The notes beneath the pieces were generated by a model. That model saw nothing but the letters and a program-made list of their open reading frames with translations, did no database searches and was not told the DNA's origin. Position numbers and translations under genes: made by a program. Shown piece after piece: positions 46,103 through 55,527 of a stretch of 64,000 nucleotides of DNA. Positions within the stretch are counted from its first letter, which is position 1, and each line of letters begins with the position of its first letter. Source of the DNA: Enterococcus mundtii (GTDB lineage: Bacteria > Bacillota > Bacilli > Lactobacillales > Enterococcaceae); assembly GCF_002947535.1 (NCBI RefSeq), contig NZ_PUAP01000030.1, positions 1 to 64,000 of the forward strand, written 5' to 3'.

Positions 46103-47065
46103 ATGTATTATCCTTATTTACGTGGCAAACAATTCGATCTACTTGCATTAAAAGAAAGTTTGAATCGTGGACTTTTATCCACTAAGATCCAGCCCATCAT
46201 TGAGCCAGTACGTGATTCGGCGACACTAAAAAATGTTGTCGAGTTGTTTCAAAAAAAGAATCATCCGCTGATTATCATAAAGAATCCGCAAGTGGGTCAG
46301 TTCAAACTGTTCGATCAACCGATCCACACGTGGGCAATCAGTGAAGATAGCTCGTTAGCAGAGGCAGAGATCATTACGCCGAGCAATTATGAAAGAATGA
46401 TTGAATCACCACCGCCATTCATTATTTTTGATGGACAACATCAACCTAGAGAAAATGCGATTTGGCAAGCATTGATCGAAACAAATGCGACATTTTTCAT
46501 TCCTGATTCTAGTCGCTTACGCATGCAATTACCTGAGAATAAAATCATTGTCCGTGATCAATTTCAAACACGACGTCATGTAGAGAACTATGCTGAGAAA
46601 AATGATGATTTCTTTAGCGATGACTATCTTTTTTATCAAATGGATGGCTATCATGGGTTTTCCGATTTTACGATTGAAGGTAGTCGCTACTTTGATAAAG
46701 GATTTCCCAGTCGAGCGTTAGCCTTGCATCTTACATACATCGATGCCTATGGGAATATGCGAATCAAACACTTTGTTTCAGATACCAATGATTCCGCAAA
46801 AGATCAAGCATTGAAATTTATGGAAGCAGCCAATAAAATGTATGTATGGTTGATGAAGAATCATCAACAAGTTTTTATCACGGAAGGATTACTTGAACTT
46901 ATCAGCTTGTATCACCAACAAAAATTCCCAGGTCTGGGGGTTTTGAAGAAATGGACGTTGTTACATCATCTTGAATTAGTCAGTCAGCTTTTAGAGCATC
47001 CGACAGACTGGTTGCGTAGTGGTTCAAGAATAGACAAGCTATACGAATTGATTACAGATCAATAA
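46103..47065 (+). CDS. sce7725 family protein
   Basis: A 320-aa protein starting MYYPYLRGKQFDLLALKESL, then IQPIIEPVRDS, the pattern I associate with the sce7725 family, whose activity is unknown and which is often coupled to a PD-(D/E)XK-like partner (sce7726 type). Here the partner is the upstream nuclease-fold gene, seven bases away, with its GGAG end acting as RBS. No catalytic motif is evident; the middle contains a conserved-looking YQMDGYHGFSDFTIEGSRYF stretch. A joint nucleic-acid-related or defence function is inference. Confidence 0.65.
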   Translation: MYYPYLRGKQFDLLALKESLNRGLLSTKIQPIIEPVRDSATLKNVVELFQKKNHPLIIIKNPQVGQFKLFDQPIHTWAISEDSSLAEAEIITPSNYERMIESPPPFIIFDGQHQPRENAIWQALIETNATFFIPDSSRLRMQLPENKIIVRDQFQTRRHVENYAEKNDDFFSDDYLFYQMDGYHGFSDFTIEGSRYFDKGFPSRALALHLTYIDAYGNMRIKHFVSDTNDSAKDQALKFMEAANKMYVWLMKNHQQVFITEGLLELISLYHQQKFPGLGVLKKWTLLHHLELVSQLLEHPTDWLRSGSRIDKLYELITDQ

Positions 47066-47078
47066 AAGGAGCAGAGAT

Positions 47079-47585
47079 ATGTACCTTAGAAAAACAACAG
47101 TAGCTGATTTGCCGAGAGTGTTGCAAATCATCGATCAAGCCGCAGCATATCTTGCTGAGCAAGGATTACCTCAATGGCAAGGGGAGCAAAAGCCATCAAA
47201 AGAACGAATCATCGAAGACATTGAAAGACAAGAAAGCTTTGTCATGATTGACGAAGAAGTCATTGTTGGCACTGCGGCGCTAGTTGCCGGCATCGATCCG
47301 GTCTATACAGCAATTGATGGAAATTGGCAGGGGGAAGAGTCGTATCTCTCCATCCATCGAGTCGCTCTTGATCAAAACGTCAGAGGGAAAAGACTTGGCA
47401 AACAATTAATCGAACATTTATTGACGGTTTCCGCATGTCAAGGAATCAAGGATGTTCGGATCGATACGTTTCCAACGAATCAACCGATGGAAAAGACGAT
47501 TTACTCGGCAGGATTCCATTATTGTGGCATGATTGAATTTCCATTCCCACACGGAGAAAGAAAAGCGTATCAAAAAGTATTGTGA
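47079..47585 (+). CDS. GNAT family N-acetyltransferase
   Basis: A 168-aa acetyltransferase. The acetyl-CoA-binding motif A is IHRVALDQNVRGKRLGKQLI (R/Q-x-x-G-x-G/L type, residues about 91-110), followed by a helix and the IRIDTFPTNQPMEKTIYSAG segment. The substrate is unknown; it looks like the broad RimI-like or small-molecule group. It starts 13 bases after the sce7725 gene with an AAAGGAG site, so it may be part of the same transcript, which ends at the next hairpin. Confidence 0.82.
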   Translation: MYLRKTTVADLPRVLQIIDQAAAYLAEQGLPQWQGEQKPSKERIIEDIERQESFVMIDEEVIVGTAALVAGIDPVYTAIDGNWQGEESYLSIHRVALDQNVRGKRLGKQLIEHLLTVSACQGIKDVRIDTFPTNQPMEKTIYSAGFHYCGMIEFPFPHGERKAYQKVL

Positions 47586-47598
47586 AACGAGTAAAATC

Positions 47599-47658
47599 AA
47601 AAGCAAGCCAACTGTTCAGCGATGATCCGCTGCCTGGATGGCTTGCTTTAATTTTTTT
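47599..47658. terminator. Bidirectional terminator between convergent genes
   Basis: AAAAGCAAGCCA and TGGCTTGCTTT arms with inner CAGCG/CGCTG. It overlaps the last codons of the minus-strand kinase-like gene. Confidence 0.82.
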
Positions 47659-48176
47659 GTCTCGATTTCTAACGTCTGATTGTTTTCGAATGAGATCAAG
47701 GTAGGAATAAGTGTTAATTTTTCAAGTTCTTTTTGATCTTTTTCAAAGAGAGCGAGCCTTTGCTTGATTTTATCCGGTGAGTCGCCGCGAAGTATAAATC
47801 GTTCATTCAACTTTTCTTTTGCTACTGAGATGAAGATAGGCACGATACAACGACCAAATATTTCATACAAGTGCCAAAAACCTGGAGCTGTAAGAACGGT
47901 GAAGCAGTCACCCTGTGCCAGCTTCGTTGCGATCTCTTGTTTGCTTGAGCCATAATAGTGATCGGCATACCGATCCCATTCGGCAAATTCCTGATGGGAG
48001 ATCATCTGTTCGAAGGTTTCTTTAGAAACAAAATGATAATCAACGTGATTTTTTTCATTTCTTCGTGGGGGGCGGGTCGTATACGTAATGATCTTTTGCT
48101 GTGGAGAAAAAATGGCATGAGCGAGTGTCGTCTTTCCGGAACCAGAAGGACCAATAAATACATAACATTTATTCAT
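47616..48176 (-). CDS. Guanylate kinase-like P-loop protein
   Basis: A 186-aa P-loop NTPase with Walker A GPSGSGKT at residues 9-16 and the guanylate-kinase pattern TYTTRPPRRNEKNHVDYHFV, in which TTRPPR and Y-x-F contact GMP. It then diverges: the normal ESAxVxGNxYGT loop is changed (EFAEWDRYADHYYGSSK), and the lid region is shorter. It is probably a paralogue of Gmk with altered substrate, not the housekeeping enzyme. RBS is AAGGAAT. It converges on the GNAT gene. Confidence 0.75.
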   Translation of the reverse strand: MNKCYVFIGPSGSGKTTLAHAIFSPQQKIITYTTRPPRRNEKNHVDYHFVSKETFEQMISHQEFAEWDRYADHYYGSSKQEIATKLAQGDCFTVLTAPGFWHLYEIFGRCIVPIFISVAKEKLNERFILRGDSPDKIKQRLALFEKDQKELEKLTLIPTLISFENNQTLEIETKKLKQAIQAADHR

Positions 48177-48262
48177 AGGAAATATTCCTTTCTATAGGTA
48201 CAGGATCAAAGATATGTATATAACTAATATATACCGAAAAGTGGAAATCTGTCATTTGAAAT

Positions 48263-48312
48263 AAAAAAACTTAACTAATTCAAACAGGTCATCTGTTCAA
48301 ACCAGCTAAGTT
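48263..48312 (-). terminator. Terminator of the nucleoside transporter gene
   Basis: On the minus strand, AACTTAGCTGGTTTGAACAG pairs with CTGTTTGAATTAGTTAAGTT around ATGAC, followed by seven T in total. Confidence 0.85.
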
Positions 48313-48345
48313 CAGTATACTTAAGACCCTAGATAAAAGATAGCT

Positions 48346-49536
48346 TTATACCAGTATTCCAGTAACAATTGCGCTTAAAAAGCTGACTAATGAAGCGGTG
48401 AACAAAATTTTCAATCCATGTTTTGCTACAAGATTACCTTTTTCTTCATTCAACCCTTTCATTGCCCCTGAAATGATCCCGATCGAAGAGAAGTTTGCAA
48501 ATGATACTAAGAAGACTGATAAGATAGCTGTGGTACGTTCTGTAAATTCAAAGGTACCAGTCGACAATTCGGTCATTGCTACAAACTCATTTGTCACTAG
48601 TTTGGTTGCCATGATACTACCGGCATCGACCGCTTCTTTCCAAGGAATCCCGCTGATAAATGCAAATGGTGCAAAAATATAACCTAAGATCTGTTGGAAC
48701 GTAATTCCAAAGATCCCGTTGAACAAGGCATTGATCATAGCAATCAAGGCAACAAAACCGATCAACATTGCAGCCACCGTGATCGCGACATGGAAACCAT
48801 CTAAAATGTATTCGCCTAACATTTGAAAAAATGTTTGTTCTTTGTCTTCTTCAATCACTAATTCATCTTCTTTTTCGTCTAACTCATAAGGATTGACGAT
48901 CGAAGCAAGAATATATCCGCCGAAAAGATTCAACACTAAAGCAGTGATCACGTATTTTGAATCGATCAACGCCATATAGGAACCAACGATGGACATCGAG
49001 ACAGTTGACATAGCGGAAACACTCATCGAGAACAGGCGCTTTTCTGTCAAAAAAGGCAGTTCCTTTTTGATGGAGATAAAGACTTCTGATTGGCCTAAAA
49101 TCGCTGAAGCCACACCATTATAAGATTCCAATTTCCCCATGCCATTGATTTTACTCAATCCTAGACCGACTGCTTTCATAAATAAAGGAAGAATCTTGAT
49201 GTAACGCAAAATCCCAATAATGGCAGAAATAAAGACGATCGGCATCAACACATTCAGGAAGAATGGGGCACTTCCAACGTTTGCTACACCACCAAAAACG
49301 AAATTGACACCTTCACCGGCAAATGCCAATAAGTGATCAAATAGCTTGGCTAACATCCCAACAACTGCTGTACCAAAAGTCGTACGTAATAAAACAAACC
49401 CAAACGCAAATTGCAACACGAGCATGATGATCAATGGTTTGCGTTTGATGGCTTTTCGATCGCTACTGATCAAAACCGCCAACCCAAAAATTAAAAGTAA
49501 ACCTATTATTCCAATAAACTGACTCAAAAAAATCAC
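48346..49536 (-). CDS. nupC: Concentrative nucleoside transporter (NupC/CNT family)
   Basis: A 396-aa membrane protein with the CNT architecture: N-terminal helices, a gating domain and the core with GQSEVFISIKKELPFLT (nucleoside-binding loop) and TNEFVAMTELS in the second half. It imports nucleosides with a cation. AAGGAGTG precedes the ATG. Monocistronic; no salvage enzyme gene is adjacent, although the phosphoester operon at 2860-9773 contains a nucleotidase. Confidence 0.92.
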   Translation of the reverse strand: MIFLSQFIGIIGLLLIFGLAVLISSDRKAIKRKPLIIMLVLQFAFGFVLLRTTFGTAVVGMLAKLFDHLLAFAGEGVNFVFGGVANVGSAPFFLNVLMPIVFISAIIGILRYIKILPLFMKAVGLGLSKINGMGKLESYNGVASAILGQSEVFISIKKELPFLTEKRLFSMSVSAMSTVSMSIVGSYMALIDSKYVITALVLNLFGGYILASIVNPYELDEKEDELVIEEDKEQTFFQMLGEYILDGFHVAITVAAMLIGFVALIAMINALFNGIFGITFQQILGYIFAPFAFISGIPWKEAVDAGSIMATKLVTNEFVAMTELSTGTFEFTERTTAILSVFLVSFANFSSIGIISGAMKGLNEEKGNLVAKHGLKILFTASLVSFLSAIVTGILV

Positions 49537-49835
49537 TCCTTACCAAATTCCGTTTAATTCTACATGTTATTTTTAAAGAATACGAATCTTTTGAGAGAAA
49601 TTTCATGAGATTTTTAGACTAAAGCGTATACATGGAAGAGAGGGGAAAGACAGGTGTCTTTTAATGGGCAGGAGTGAATCAAGAAATCCTAAATTATTGA
49701 TTTTATCTAACGGTGTTGGCATATATGTATGCATATATTTGTTAGTAAACTATGACCAGAAGCTGTTAGACAAATAACTTCTTTACTTTATTGTTTTCCT
49801 TTGAAAGCAGTAAACGTCAGAAAGCGAAGCAGCTC
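49537..49835. other. Intergenic region without visible gene
   Basis: About 300 bases between the divergent-side promoter of nupC and the terminator of the DUF1846 gene. A small dyad ATATATG/CATATAT occurs near 49720-49740. I see no ORF with a ribosome binding site. Confidence 0.4.
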
Positions 49836-49886
49836 CTAAAAAAAGGGGTACCCACAAAAATTTGAGCAATTTTCATGGATACCACC
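49836..49886 (-). terminator. Terminator of the DUF1846 gene
   Basis: On the minus strand GGTATCCATGAAAATT pairs imperfectly with AAATTTTTGTGGGTACC, followed by a T run. Confidence 0.82.
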
Positions 49887-49940
49887 TTATTTATTGAGGC
49901 AACTTTTATTTTTCTCTTTTAGCTATCATCGAAGAATTAT

Positions 49941-51443
49941 TTATTGATAATACAAGTTTTCTGAAGGGTAAACCGGCGCACTTGTGATGTCGATACCTAA
50001 TTGTTTCAGGTTTTGTTCGTCATTCTTATTGATCATCACAGTTGAATGTGCTTGCGCACCTTCAAGCTCTGCTAATTTTTCATAAGCAACTTGAGCGATT
50101 GGATTTGTGACTGCACTGATTGATAAAGCAATCAACACTTCATTGAGATTCAATGTATCGATTGACGAGTGCAACGCCTTGCTCTTAAGTCCTTGGATCG
50201 TTTCCAACACGAGCGGAGATAACAATGGGATCTCATCGGAAATGTGGGCGAGATATTTGATCGCGTTCAATACCACAGCAGCCGAAGCATCCATCAATTG
50301 ACTTGTCCGCCCTGTAAGGATCACTTGATCAGGCAGTTCGATCGCAATCACTGCTAGCGGTTCCGTACTAGATGCTTGACTAGTTTTTGCATACTCATGG
50401 GCAGGGGTCACGACTTTACGGTCTTCAGGACGTAATCCGACTTCTTCCATGATCAATTTGATACGATTGACGGCATCTTCATCTGTCAATCCTTTTTTAA
50501 AGTCACACGCTGTTTGGAAATAGCGTCTGATGATTTCTTGTTTTGAGGCTTCCTGTACGACTTCATCATCCGTGATACCAAAACCTACGCGGTTGACGCC
50601 CATATCAGTAGGTGACTGGTAGACCGATTCTTTGCCAGTGATTTTTTCGATGATCCGTTTGATGACAGGGAAAGTCTCCACATCACGATTGTAGTTAACA
50701 GCCACTTTGTTATACGCGTCAAAATGAAATGAATCGATCATATTGACATCTTTTAAATCGACTGTTGCTGCTTCATAGGCAATATTCAAGGGATGTTTCA
50801 ATGGAACATTCCATACTGGGAAAGTCTCAAATTTAGAATAACCTGCTGCATTGCCTTTTTGGCTTTCGTGATAGAGCTGATTCAAGCAAGTAGCTAATTT
50901 ACCGCTACCTGGACCTGGTGCTGTCACGACAACGATCGGTTTGGTTGTTTCGATGTATTCGTTCTTACCGAAACCATCTTCTGAAACGATCTTTTCGACA
51001 TTGATCGGGTAATCCTCGATTTCAGCGTGTTTATAGACTTTGATATTACGACGCTCTAATTTGTTGATAAATACTTTAGTTGCTGGCTGACCGTTATAAC
51101 GGGTGATCACTACACTATTGATCGATAATCCATATCCTCGTAATTCATCGATCAAACGTAAGATATCCATATCATAGGTAATCCCATAATCACCACGAAT
51201 CTTATTCCGCTCGATATCACCGGCATACACACAAATCAAAATCTCCGCTTGATCACGTAACTTTTGCAATAATTTGATTTTAGCATCTTCTTCAAATCCA
51301 GGTAAGACACGTTTGGCATGCTTATCATCAACTAATTTCCCACCAAATTCCAAATATAACTTATCATAATGATGGACGCGTTCAAGGATATACGCAGATT
51401 GCTCTTCGATATACTTTTCTGAGTCAAAACCAATTTTTTTCAC
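49941..51443 (-). CDS. DUF1846 family protein
   Basis: A 500-aa cytoplasmic protein beginning [20 protein letters not shown] and containing [20 protein letters not shown], a P-loop-like glycine-rich segment near residue 175, and [14 protein letters not shown]. This matches the highly conserved DUF1846 family of Firmicutes and other bacteria, about 500 residues long, with no proven activity. A TTGTTTCCCTCC complement gives GGAGGGAAACA before the start. Monocistronic. Confidence 0.88.
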   Translation of the reverse strand: MKKIGFDSEKYIEEQSAYILERVHHYDKLYLEFGGKLVDDKHAKRVLPGFEEDAKIKLLQKLRDQAEILICVYAGDIERNKIRGDYGITYDMDILRLIDELRGYGLSINSVVITRYNGQPATKVFINKLERRNIKVYKHAEIEDYPINVEKIVSEDGFGKNEYIETTKPIVVVTAPGPGSGKLATCLNQLYHESQKGNAAGYSKFETFPVWNVPLKHPLNIAYEAATVDLKDVNMIDSFHFDAYNKVAVNYNRDVETFPVIKRIIEKITGKESVYQSPTDMGVNRVGFGITDDEVVQEASKQEIIRRYFQTACDFKKGLTDEDAVNRIKLIMEEVGLRPEDRKVVTPAHEYAKTSQASSTEPLAVIAIELPDQVILTGRTSQLMDASAAVVLNAIKYLAHISDEIPLLSPLVLETIQGLKSKALHSSIDTLNLNEVLIALSISAVTNPIAQVAYEKLAELEGAQAHSTVMINKNDEQNLKQLGIDITSAPVYPSENLYYQ

Positions 51444-51549
51444 TTGTTTCCCTCCTTAGCTACTCTCGCATTTTTTCATTTTTTGGAGGTTTCGTCAACT
51501 ATCAATTAAGTATATAAAGAAATTTCAAAGAAAAACAAAAGAAACATGC

Positions 51550-51578
51550 TTGTCTCAAAAGGCATTCATTGGTATGAT
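51550..51578 (+). promoter_or_regulatory. Promoter of a small hypothetical gene
   Basis: TTGTCT (51550-51555), 17 bases, TATGAT (51573-51578): a good housekeeping promoter 15 bases before the ribosome binding site GGAAGG. Confidence 0.7.
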
Positions 51579-51601
51579 AGGTTTGATAAGGAAGGTGTCC
51601 T

Positions 51602-51793
51602 ATGAAAAAAAGACAAAAAAAGAAAAACGCGTACAAACAGTATATACGCTCAATTTTTACAGGATATGAGCATATGTTAGAAGATAGTGAACTGAATGAA
51701 TTGAAGTTCTCTTATTTAAATGAAGAAACATTGCTTACACGAGATGAGAACCAACGCATCCATTTTACAACAAGAGATTTACCCAAAAAATAA
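51602..51793 (+). CDS. Small basic protein, unknown function
   Basis: A 63-codon gene (MKKRQKKKNAYKQYIRSIFT) with a strongly basic N-terminus and an acidic middle. It has a good promoter, an AAGGAAGGTG ribosome binding site and its own terminator, which together argue for a real gene. No membrane segment and no family recognised. Confidence 0.65.
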   Translation: MKKRQKKKNAYKQYIRSIFTGYEHMLEDSELNELKFSYLNEETLLTRDENQRIHFTTRDLPKK

Positions 51794-51797
51794 TGCT

Positions 51798-51827
51798 AAG
51801 AGCGGGGAATCGATGACCCGCTCTTTT
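51798..51827 (+). terminator. Terminator of the small basic protein gene
   Basis: AAGAGCGGG and CCCGCTCTT arms around GAATCGATGA, then T-rich sequence. Confidence 0.85.
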
Positions 51828-51985
51828 ATATTTTCTAACTCATCAGTTAATGCTAGTAAAAGTAATTTTTGTTCTAAGTTAGCGCATACTTAGTAACACT
51901 TTTATCTTAGAAAATGATACTATTGGATTACATAGAATAATTGATAGAAAATTGATGCGTTCAAAAGCACGAGGAGGCCAGTAAG

Positions 51986-52864
51986 ATGATAGACCCACAG
52001 ACGAACGAACATTATGATGAAAACGAACAAGAGGAAACATCTTCGTTTTACGATATCAAAGAAAAAGCGAGCATGAATCTTTCACAATTATTAGAAGATC
52101 TGCAAGCTTTTGAACAAGCTGTCCGCGAAGAGAATATTCCCGCAATCTATCAGTTATACAATGGGCGCTTGAACGATGAGCTTAAAAAGAGTTCAAATGA
52201 AAATCATGAGATCGATCAGCTGTTGATGCGAAAGATCCATGATCGTTTCTTGCAAGAGTTTCCTTTTATGAAACACACAGAGACCCTCTCTCCAACGATG
52301 AGTTATTACCAGATCGGCACCTATTTTCATGAGCGAGCAACGATCGGGATCGATGCCAGCTTACCTGAAATTTTTGTATTGCCGCAAATCGATGAAGAGT
52401 GGGAGAATTATGCCACGCAACAAACACATGATTTTGATAAACAAATCAATGAGTTAGAAGCAAAAGTGATCACTGCAAAAGCAGAGATCGAACGTTTAGA
52501 TGATGCCATCAAAGAAATCGATCGGCAAATCACTGAGTTAGATGATACGAAAGGATTTTTGAATCGTAAAAAAATAGACGAAGAAATCCAAGCGTTAGAA
52601 CAAAAGAAACAAACTCTTGAAAATGAAAAATTAGGTTGGTTGCCGTATATCGAAGAACCTGAAAAAATCCAAAAACAAAAGCAAACGTTATTGCATGAAG
52701 AAAAAGCAGATCAGCTACGCGCTGCGATCGTGGAAAAAGAACAACGTCAAATCAAAAAGTATTTTGGCGATATGGAAGGTTTCAGGCAGTCGATCCATCG
52801 TTTCTTGATGTCGTACCTTGGTAGTGAAAACCCTGAAATAGTAGAAGAGGGAGGGGACGAGTGA
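51986..52864 (+). CDS. Coiled-coil protein of unknown function
   Basis: A 292-aa soluble acidic protein. Residues about 25-145 are globular; about 155-235 are a strongly predicted coiled coil (HDFDKQINELEAKVITAKAE, then RLDDAIKEIDRQITELDD and further heptads), followed by a helical charged region. RBS GGAGG is ten bases from the ATG. It overlaps the next gene by one base (TGATG), so the two are translationally coupled. I do not recognise a family. Confidence 0.7.
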   Translation: MIDPQTNEHYDENEQEETSSFYDIKEKASMNLSQLLEDLQAFEQAVREENIPAIYQLYNGRLNDELKKSSNENHEIDQLLMRKIHDRFLQEFPFMKHTETLSPTMSYYQIGTYFHERATIGIDASLPEIFVLPQIDEEWENYATQQTHDFDKQINELEAKVITAKAEIERLDDAIKEIDRQITELDDTKGFLNRKKIDEEIQALEQKKQTLENEKLGWLPYIEEPEKIQKQKQTLLHEEKADQLRAAIVEKEQRQIKKYFGDMEGFRQSIHRFLMSYLGSENPEIVEEGGDE

Positions 52865-53940
52865 TGACAAAACAAGAAGAGTTAGACCAACAAGAAGTGA
52901 CATCTGAAGATCATGGAATGACCGAGTCAGTCGAAGAAGCACAAAGTAATGATATAGAAAAAGCGAATGAAGCAGAAGAAATTCGCGAAGAAGCCAAAAT
53001 CCATGAAAAAGAAAAAGTCGTCCCAAACTCGACGAATCAAACAGCGACCGATCGTTCAACGGTTGAGCAAGCGGTCAATGAAAATCAAGCATATCTTTCT
53101 GGTAAACAAAATGATCATGAAGACATCGTTGATCTCATTGCAGCCGCAGAAGAAGAGTTGGCTGATTTACGTTTACGCAAATATTTGATCGAAGCGGATT
53201 TCAATGAGTTATTGGTCGCATATCATCGCTACGTGTTAGAAGATACACCGATTTCTGCAATTGCTAAGACGAGTTTGATCGAATACTTTGCCTACGAGAT
53301 ATTAAAACCATTGAATGATATCGGCTTGGAGTTATCCAAACAAGCATATGATGTATGGGAAACAAGATATTTTTCAATCAATTATAGTTTGACACCACAA
53401 AAAGAATTGATGTTCTCATTTGTGTTACCAACGATCGACCAACGATATCAAGTAGAATCCATCAATCTGATGCGGGTATCCCCAGAACAAATGACGATCG
53501 AGATCGATGATGACCGAGTGTTAGCATTGATTCGTCATTGGTCTGTTGAACGCGTGTTTTCGGCTAGTCAGATCACGATTTTCAATCATAAGTTGAATCA
53601 ATTGTTTGCTTATGCACGTAAATTAGGCTTTACAGTCGATCAAACCTTATTAGACAACACGAAGCCACTAAGATTAGATATTGCAAGTAAGTTTCCAGCC
53701 ACACAAGAAGTGTTAGATGATATTTTTATTGTCACAATGAAAAATCCGCAGTATGATATGGAAAAATTGGATGATACGACTTATAAAGTGTTGCTTGATA
53801 AAGGGCAGTCGCTCCAAATCTCTCTAAAAGACGAAACACAGACAGATCTGGCGATTTCTTCTGGTGACTATCATCGTTCAGTGATCGATTTCTTTATCAA
53901 TTATGAATTTTTAGTGCCTTTGATGGTCCGCAAAAATTGA
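52864..53940 (+). CDS. Acidic N-tail protein of unknown function
   Basis: A 358-aa soluble protein with a disordered Glu-rich N-terminus (about 1-85) and a globular remainder, including YRVLEDTPIS-like helical and beta segments such as YFSINYSLTPQKELMFSFVL. No catalytic motif stands out. ATG 52864 overlaps the upstream stop; the GTG three bases before is the longer reading. It is probably the partner of the coiled-coil protein. The C-terminal part again looks beta-rich with a terminal helix. No family recognised. Confidence 0.68.
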   Translation: MTKQEELDQQEVTSEDHGMTESVEEAQSNDIEKANEAEEIREEAKIHEKEKVVPNSTNQTATDRSTVEQAVNENQAYLSGKQNDHEDIVDLIAAAEEELADLRLRKYLIEADFNELLVAYHRYVLEDTPISAIAKTSLIEYFAYEILKPLNDIGLELSKQAYDVWETRYFSINYSLTPQKELMFSFVLPTIDQRYQVESINLMRVSPEQMTIEIDDDRVLALIRHWSVERVFSASQITIFNHKLNQLFAYARKLGFTVDQTLLDNTKPLRLDIASKFPATQEVLDDIFIVTMKNPQYDMEKLDDTTYKVLLDKGQSLQISLKDETQTDLAISSGDYHRSVIDFFINYEFLVPLMVRKN

Positions 53941-54002
53941 TAAAAAAGAACGATCATTCCGTATTCGCTTCAGAAAGATCAGTTCAGATGATCGATGAAA
54001 AA

Positions 54003-54039
54003 AGAGCCAAGGAATCGGTTTCTCCTTGGCTTTTTTTAT
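54003..54039 (+). terminator. Terminator of the 51986-53940 gene pair
   Basis: GCCAAGGA and TCCTTGGC arms around ATCGGTTT, then seven T. Confidence 0.9.
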
Positions 54040-54055
54040 ACTTAGGAGGGGTAAA

Positions 54056-54448
54056 ATGAAAAGGATAGGAACCAGTTTACTCATTGTCTGTTCAATGTTG
54101 CTTTTCTTTACCGGTTGTACAAATCAAGAGCCAAAAAAAGCTGATCCAAAACCTTCAGCCATGGTGACGAAAGCAACAGCAACTATCACCTTGCAAGAAG
54201 CTGGGGTTGATACCTTAGTAAAAAAAGTGACTTTCCATACAGGAGAAAACCTACTGGATGTGCTTGAACAAAACTTTAGTGTGGAAGAAGACAAAGGATT
54301 TATCACCTCGATCAATGGTCAGAGCCAAAATACCGAAGAAAAAAAATATTGGATGTTCAGTGTGGATGGTAAAAATACAAAAATGGGTGCAAAAGAAACA
54401 ATTTTACAAAATAATCAAACCGTGATCTTTAATTTAGATACTCTTTGA
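54056..54448 (+). CDS. DUF4430-domain lipoprotein
   Basis: A 130-aa lipoprotein with lipobox FTGC (Cys22 in LLFFTGCTNQ). The mature part is a single DUF4430 domain: TLQEAGVDTLVKKVTFHTGE, ENLLDVLEQ and the conserved KYWMFSVDGK segment. DUF4430 resembles the transcobalamin/SLBB ligand-binding fold and often occurs near metal or vitamin uptake genes. ATG 54056 follows TAGGAGGGG, right after the terminator. It overlaps the start region of the CDF transporter gene only by open frame, ending 29 bases before its preferred ATG. Confidence 0.82.
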   Translation: MKRIGTSLLIVCSMLLFFTGCTNQEPKKADPKPSAMVTKATATITLQEAGVDTLVKKVTFHTGENLLDVLEQNFSVEEDKGFITSINGQSQNTEEKKYWMFSVDGKNTKMGAKETILQNNQTVIFNLDTL

Positions 54449-54477
54449 TGTTGTTAGGAATGAAGGGAAGATATACA

Positions 54478-55452
54478 ATGGAGAATTTGAAGAAGAGCGG
54501 AATGTTTTCTGTATTGGCTGCGTTAGGTGCCAACCTCTTAGTTGCGTTTAGTAAATTTGTCGGTTATGCCATCAGTGGTAGTGCTGCGATGTTGAATGAA
54601 AGTATCCATAGTATCGTTGACTGTAGCAATCAAGTATTACTACTAGTCGGTGATAAACGTGCGAATCGTGGTCAAAGTGAATTACACCAATTTGGCGAAG
54701 GACGAGCAAAATATTTTTTCAGTACGATTGTTGCCATGATGTTGTTTTTTGGTGGGGGCGCGCTAGGTGTGATGGAAGCTTTTGAAAAACTTACCCATCC
54801 CGCCCACGAAGTTGGTAATCCTTGGATCGTCATCCTGATCCTCTTATTTGGTTTAGCTGTAGAAGGGAGTTCATTGCGAATAGCAATGAAAGAAATCCGC
54901 GAATTGAACACGGAGAAACTTTCAACCATGCGCTTTTTACGTGAAAGTCGCCACAGTGAGATCCTGGTGATCTTCACCGAAGATCTCTGTGCTGTAATTG
55001 GTCTCATTCTTGCCTTAGTCGGCACCGGATTGACCATGGTGACAGGAATTGCAGCTTTCGATGCCATCAGCGGTCTATTGATCGGCTTTTTATTGATGGG
55101 TGCTGCTATCTTTCTGGCAAAAGAATTTTATAGTTTGATCATTGGCGAGAGCGTGACTACAACAGATTTGAAAAAGATCAAATTTGCTTTTGAGCGAAAT
55201 GAAGTCAATCGCGTCATTGATATCAAAACTGTACATTTAAGTCCGACAGAGATTTTAGTTGCCGCCAAAATCGATCTATTTGAGAGTAAAGAATATCAAG
55301 TACACATGATCATCAATGATATTGAACGGACGATCCGTGAACAATTAAAGGATAAAAAAATCTATATTTACATTGAAACAGATAAATATGATCCAAATTA
55401 TTCGCAAATAAAGAAAACACAAGAAACTACGATAAAGAGCGTCGAGGAATGA
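54478..55452 (+). CDS. Cation diffusion facilitator family transporter
   Basis: A 324-aa metal-proton antiporter with six membrane helices and a C-terminal cytoplasmic domain. Metal ligands are visible in helix 2 (LNESIHSIVDCSNQ, the HxxxD pair) and in helix 5 (DAISGLLIG). It exports a divalent cation such as Zn2+, Mn2+ or Fe2+; specificity cannot be read. ATG 54478 has AAGGGAAG upstream; a longer frame starts at 54445. It lies behind the DUF4430 lipoprotein, and the pair may form a transcript. Confidence 0.85.
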   Translation: MENLKKSGMFSVLAALGANLLVAFSKFVGYAISGSAAMLNESIHSIVDCSNQVLLLVGDKRANRGQSELHQFGEGRAKYFFSTIVAMMLFFGGGALGVMEAFEKLTHPAHEVGNPWIVILILLFGLAVEGSSLRIAMKEIRELNTEKLSTMRFLRESRHSEILVIFTEDLCAVIGLILALVGTGLTMVTGIAAFDAISGLLIGFLLMGAAIFLAKEFYSLIIGESVTTTDLKKIKFAFERNEVNRVIDIKTVHLSPTEILVAAKIDLFESKEYQVHMIINDIERTIREQLKDKKIYIYIETDKYDPNYSQIKKTQETTIKSVEE

Positions 55453-55527
55453 TTTGAAAACCAATGTTATTTTTCGCTTGTAAAAGGGTCGAATAGCAAA
55501 AAAATAGCTCATTTATTTATAGTATGA

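Noticed and set aside
49700-49760. ATATATGTATGCATATAT-like dyad before the DUF1846 terminator
   Set aside because: Short AT-rich symmetry is expected by chance here and has no gene start next to it.
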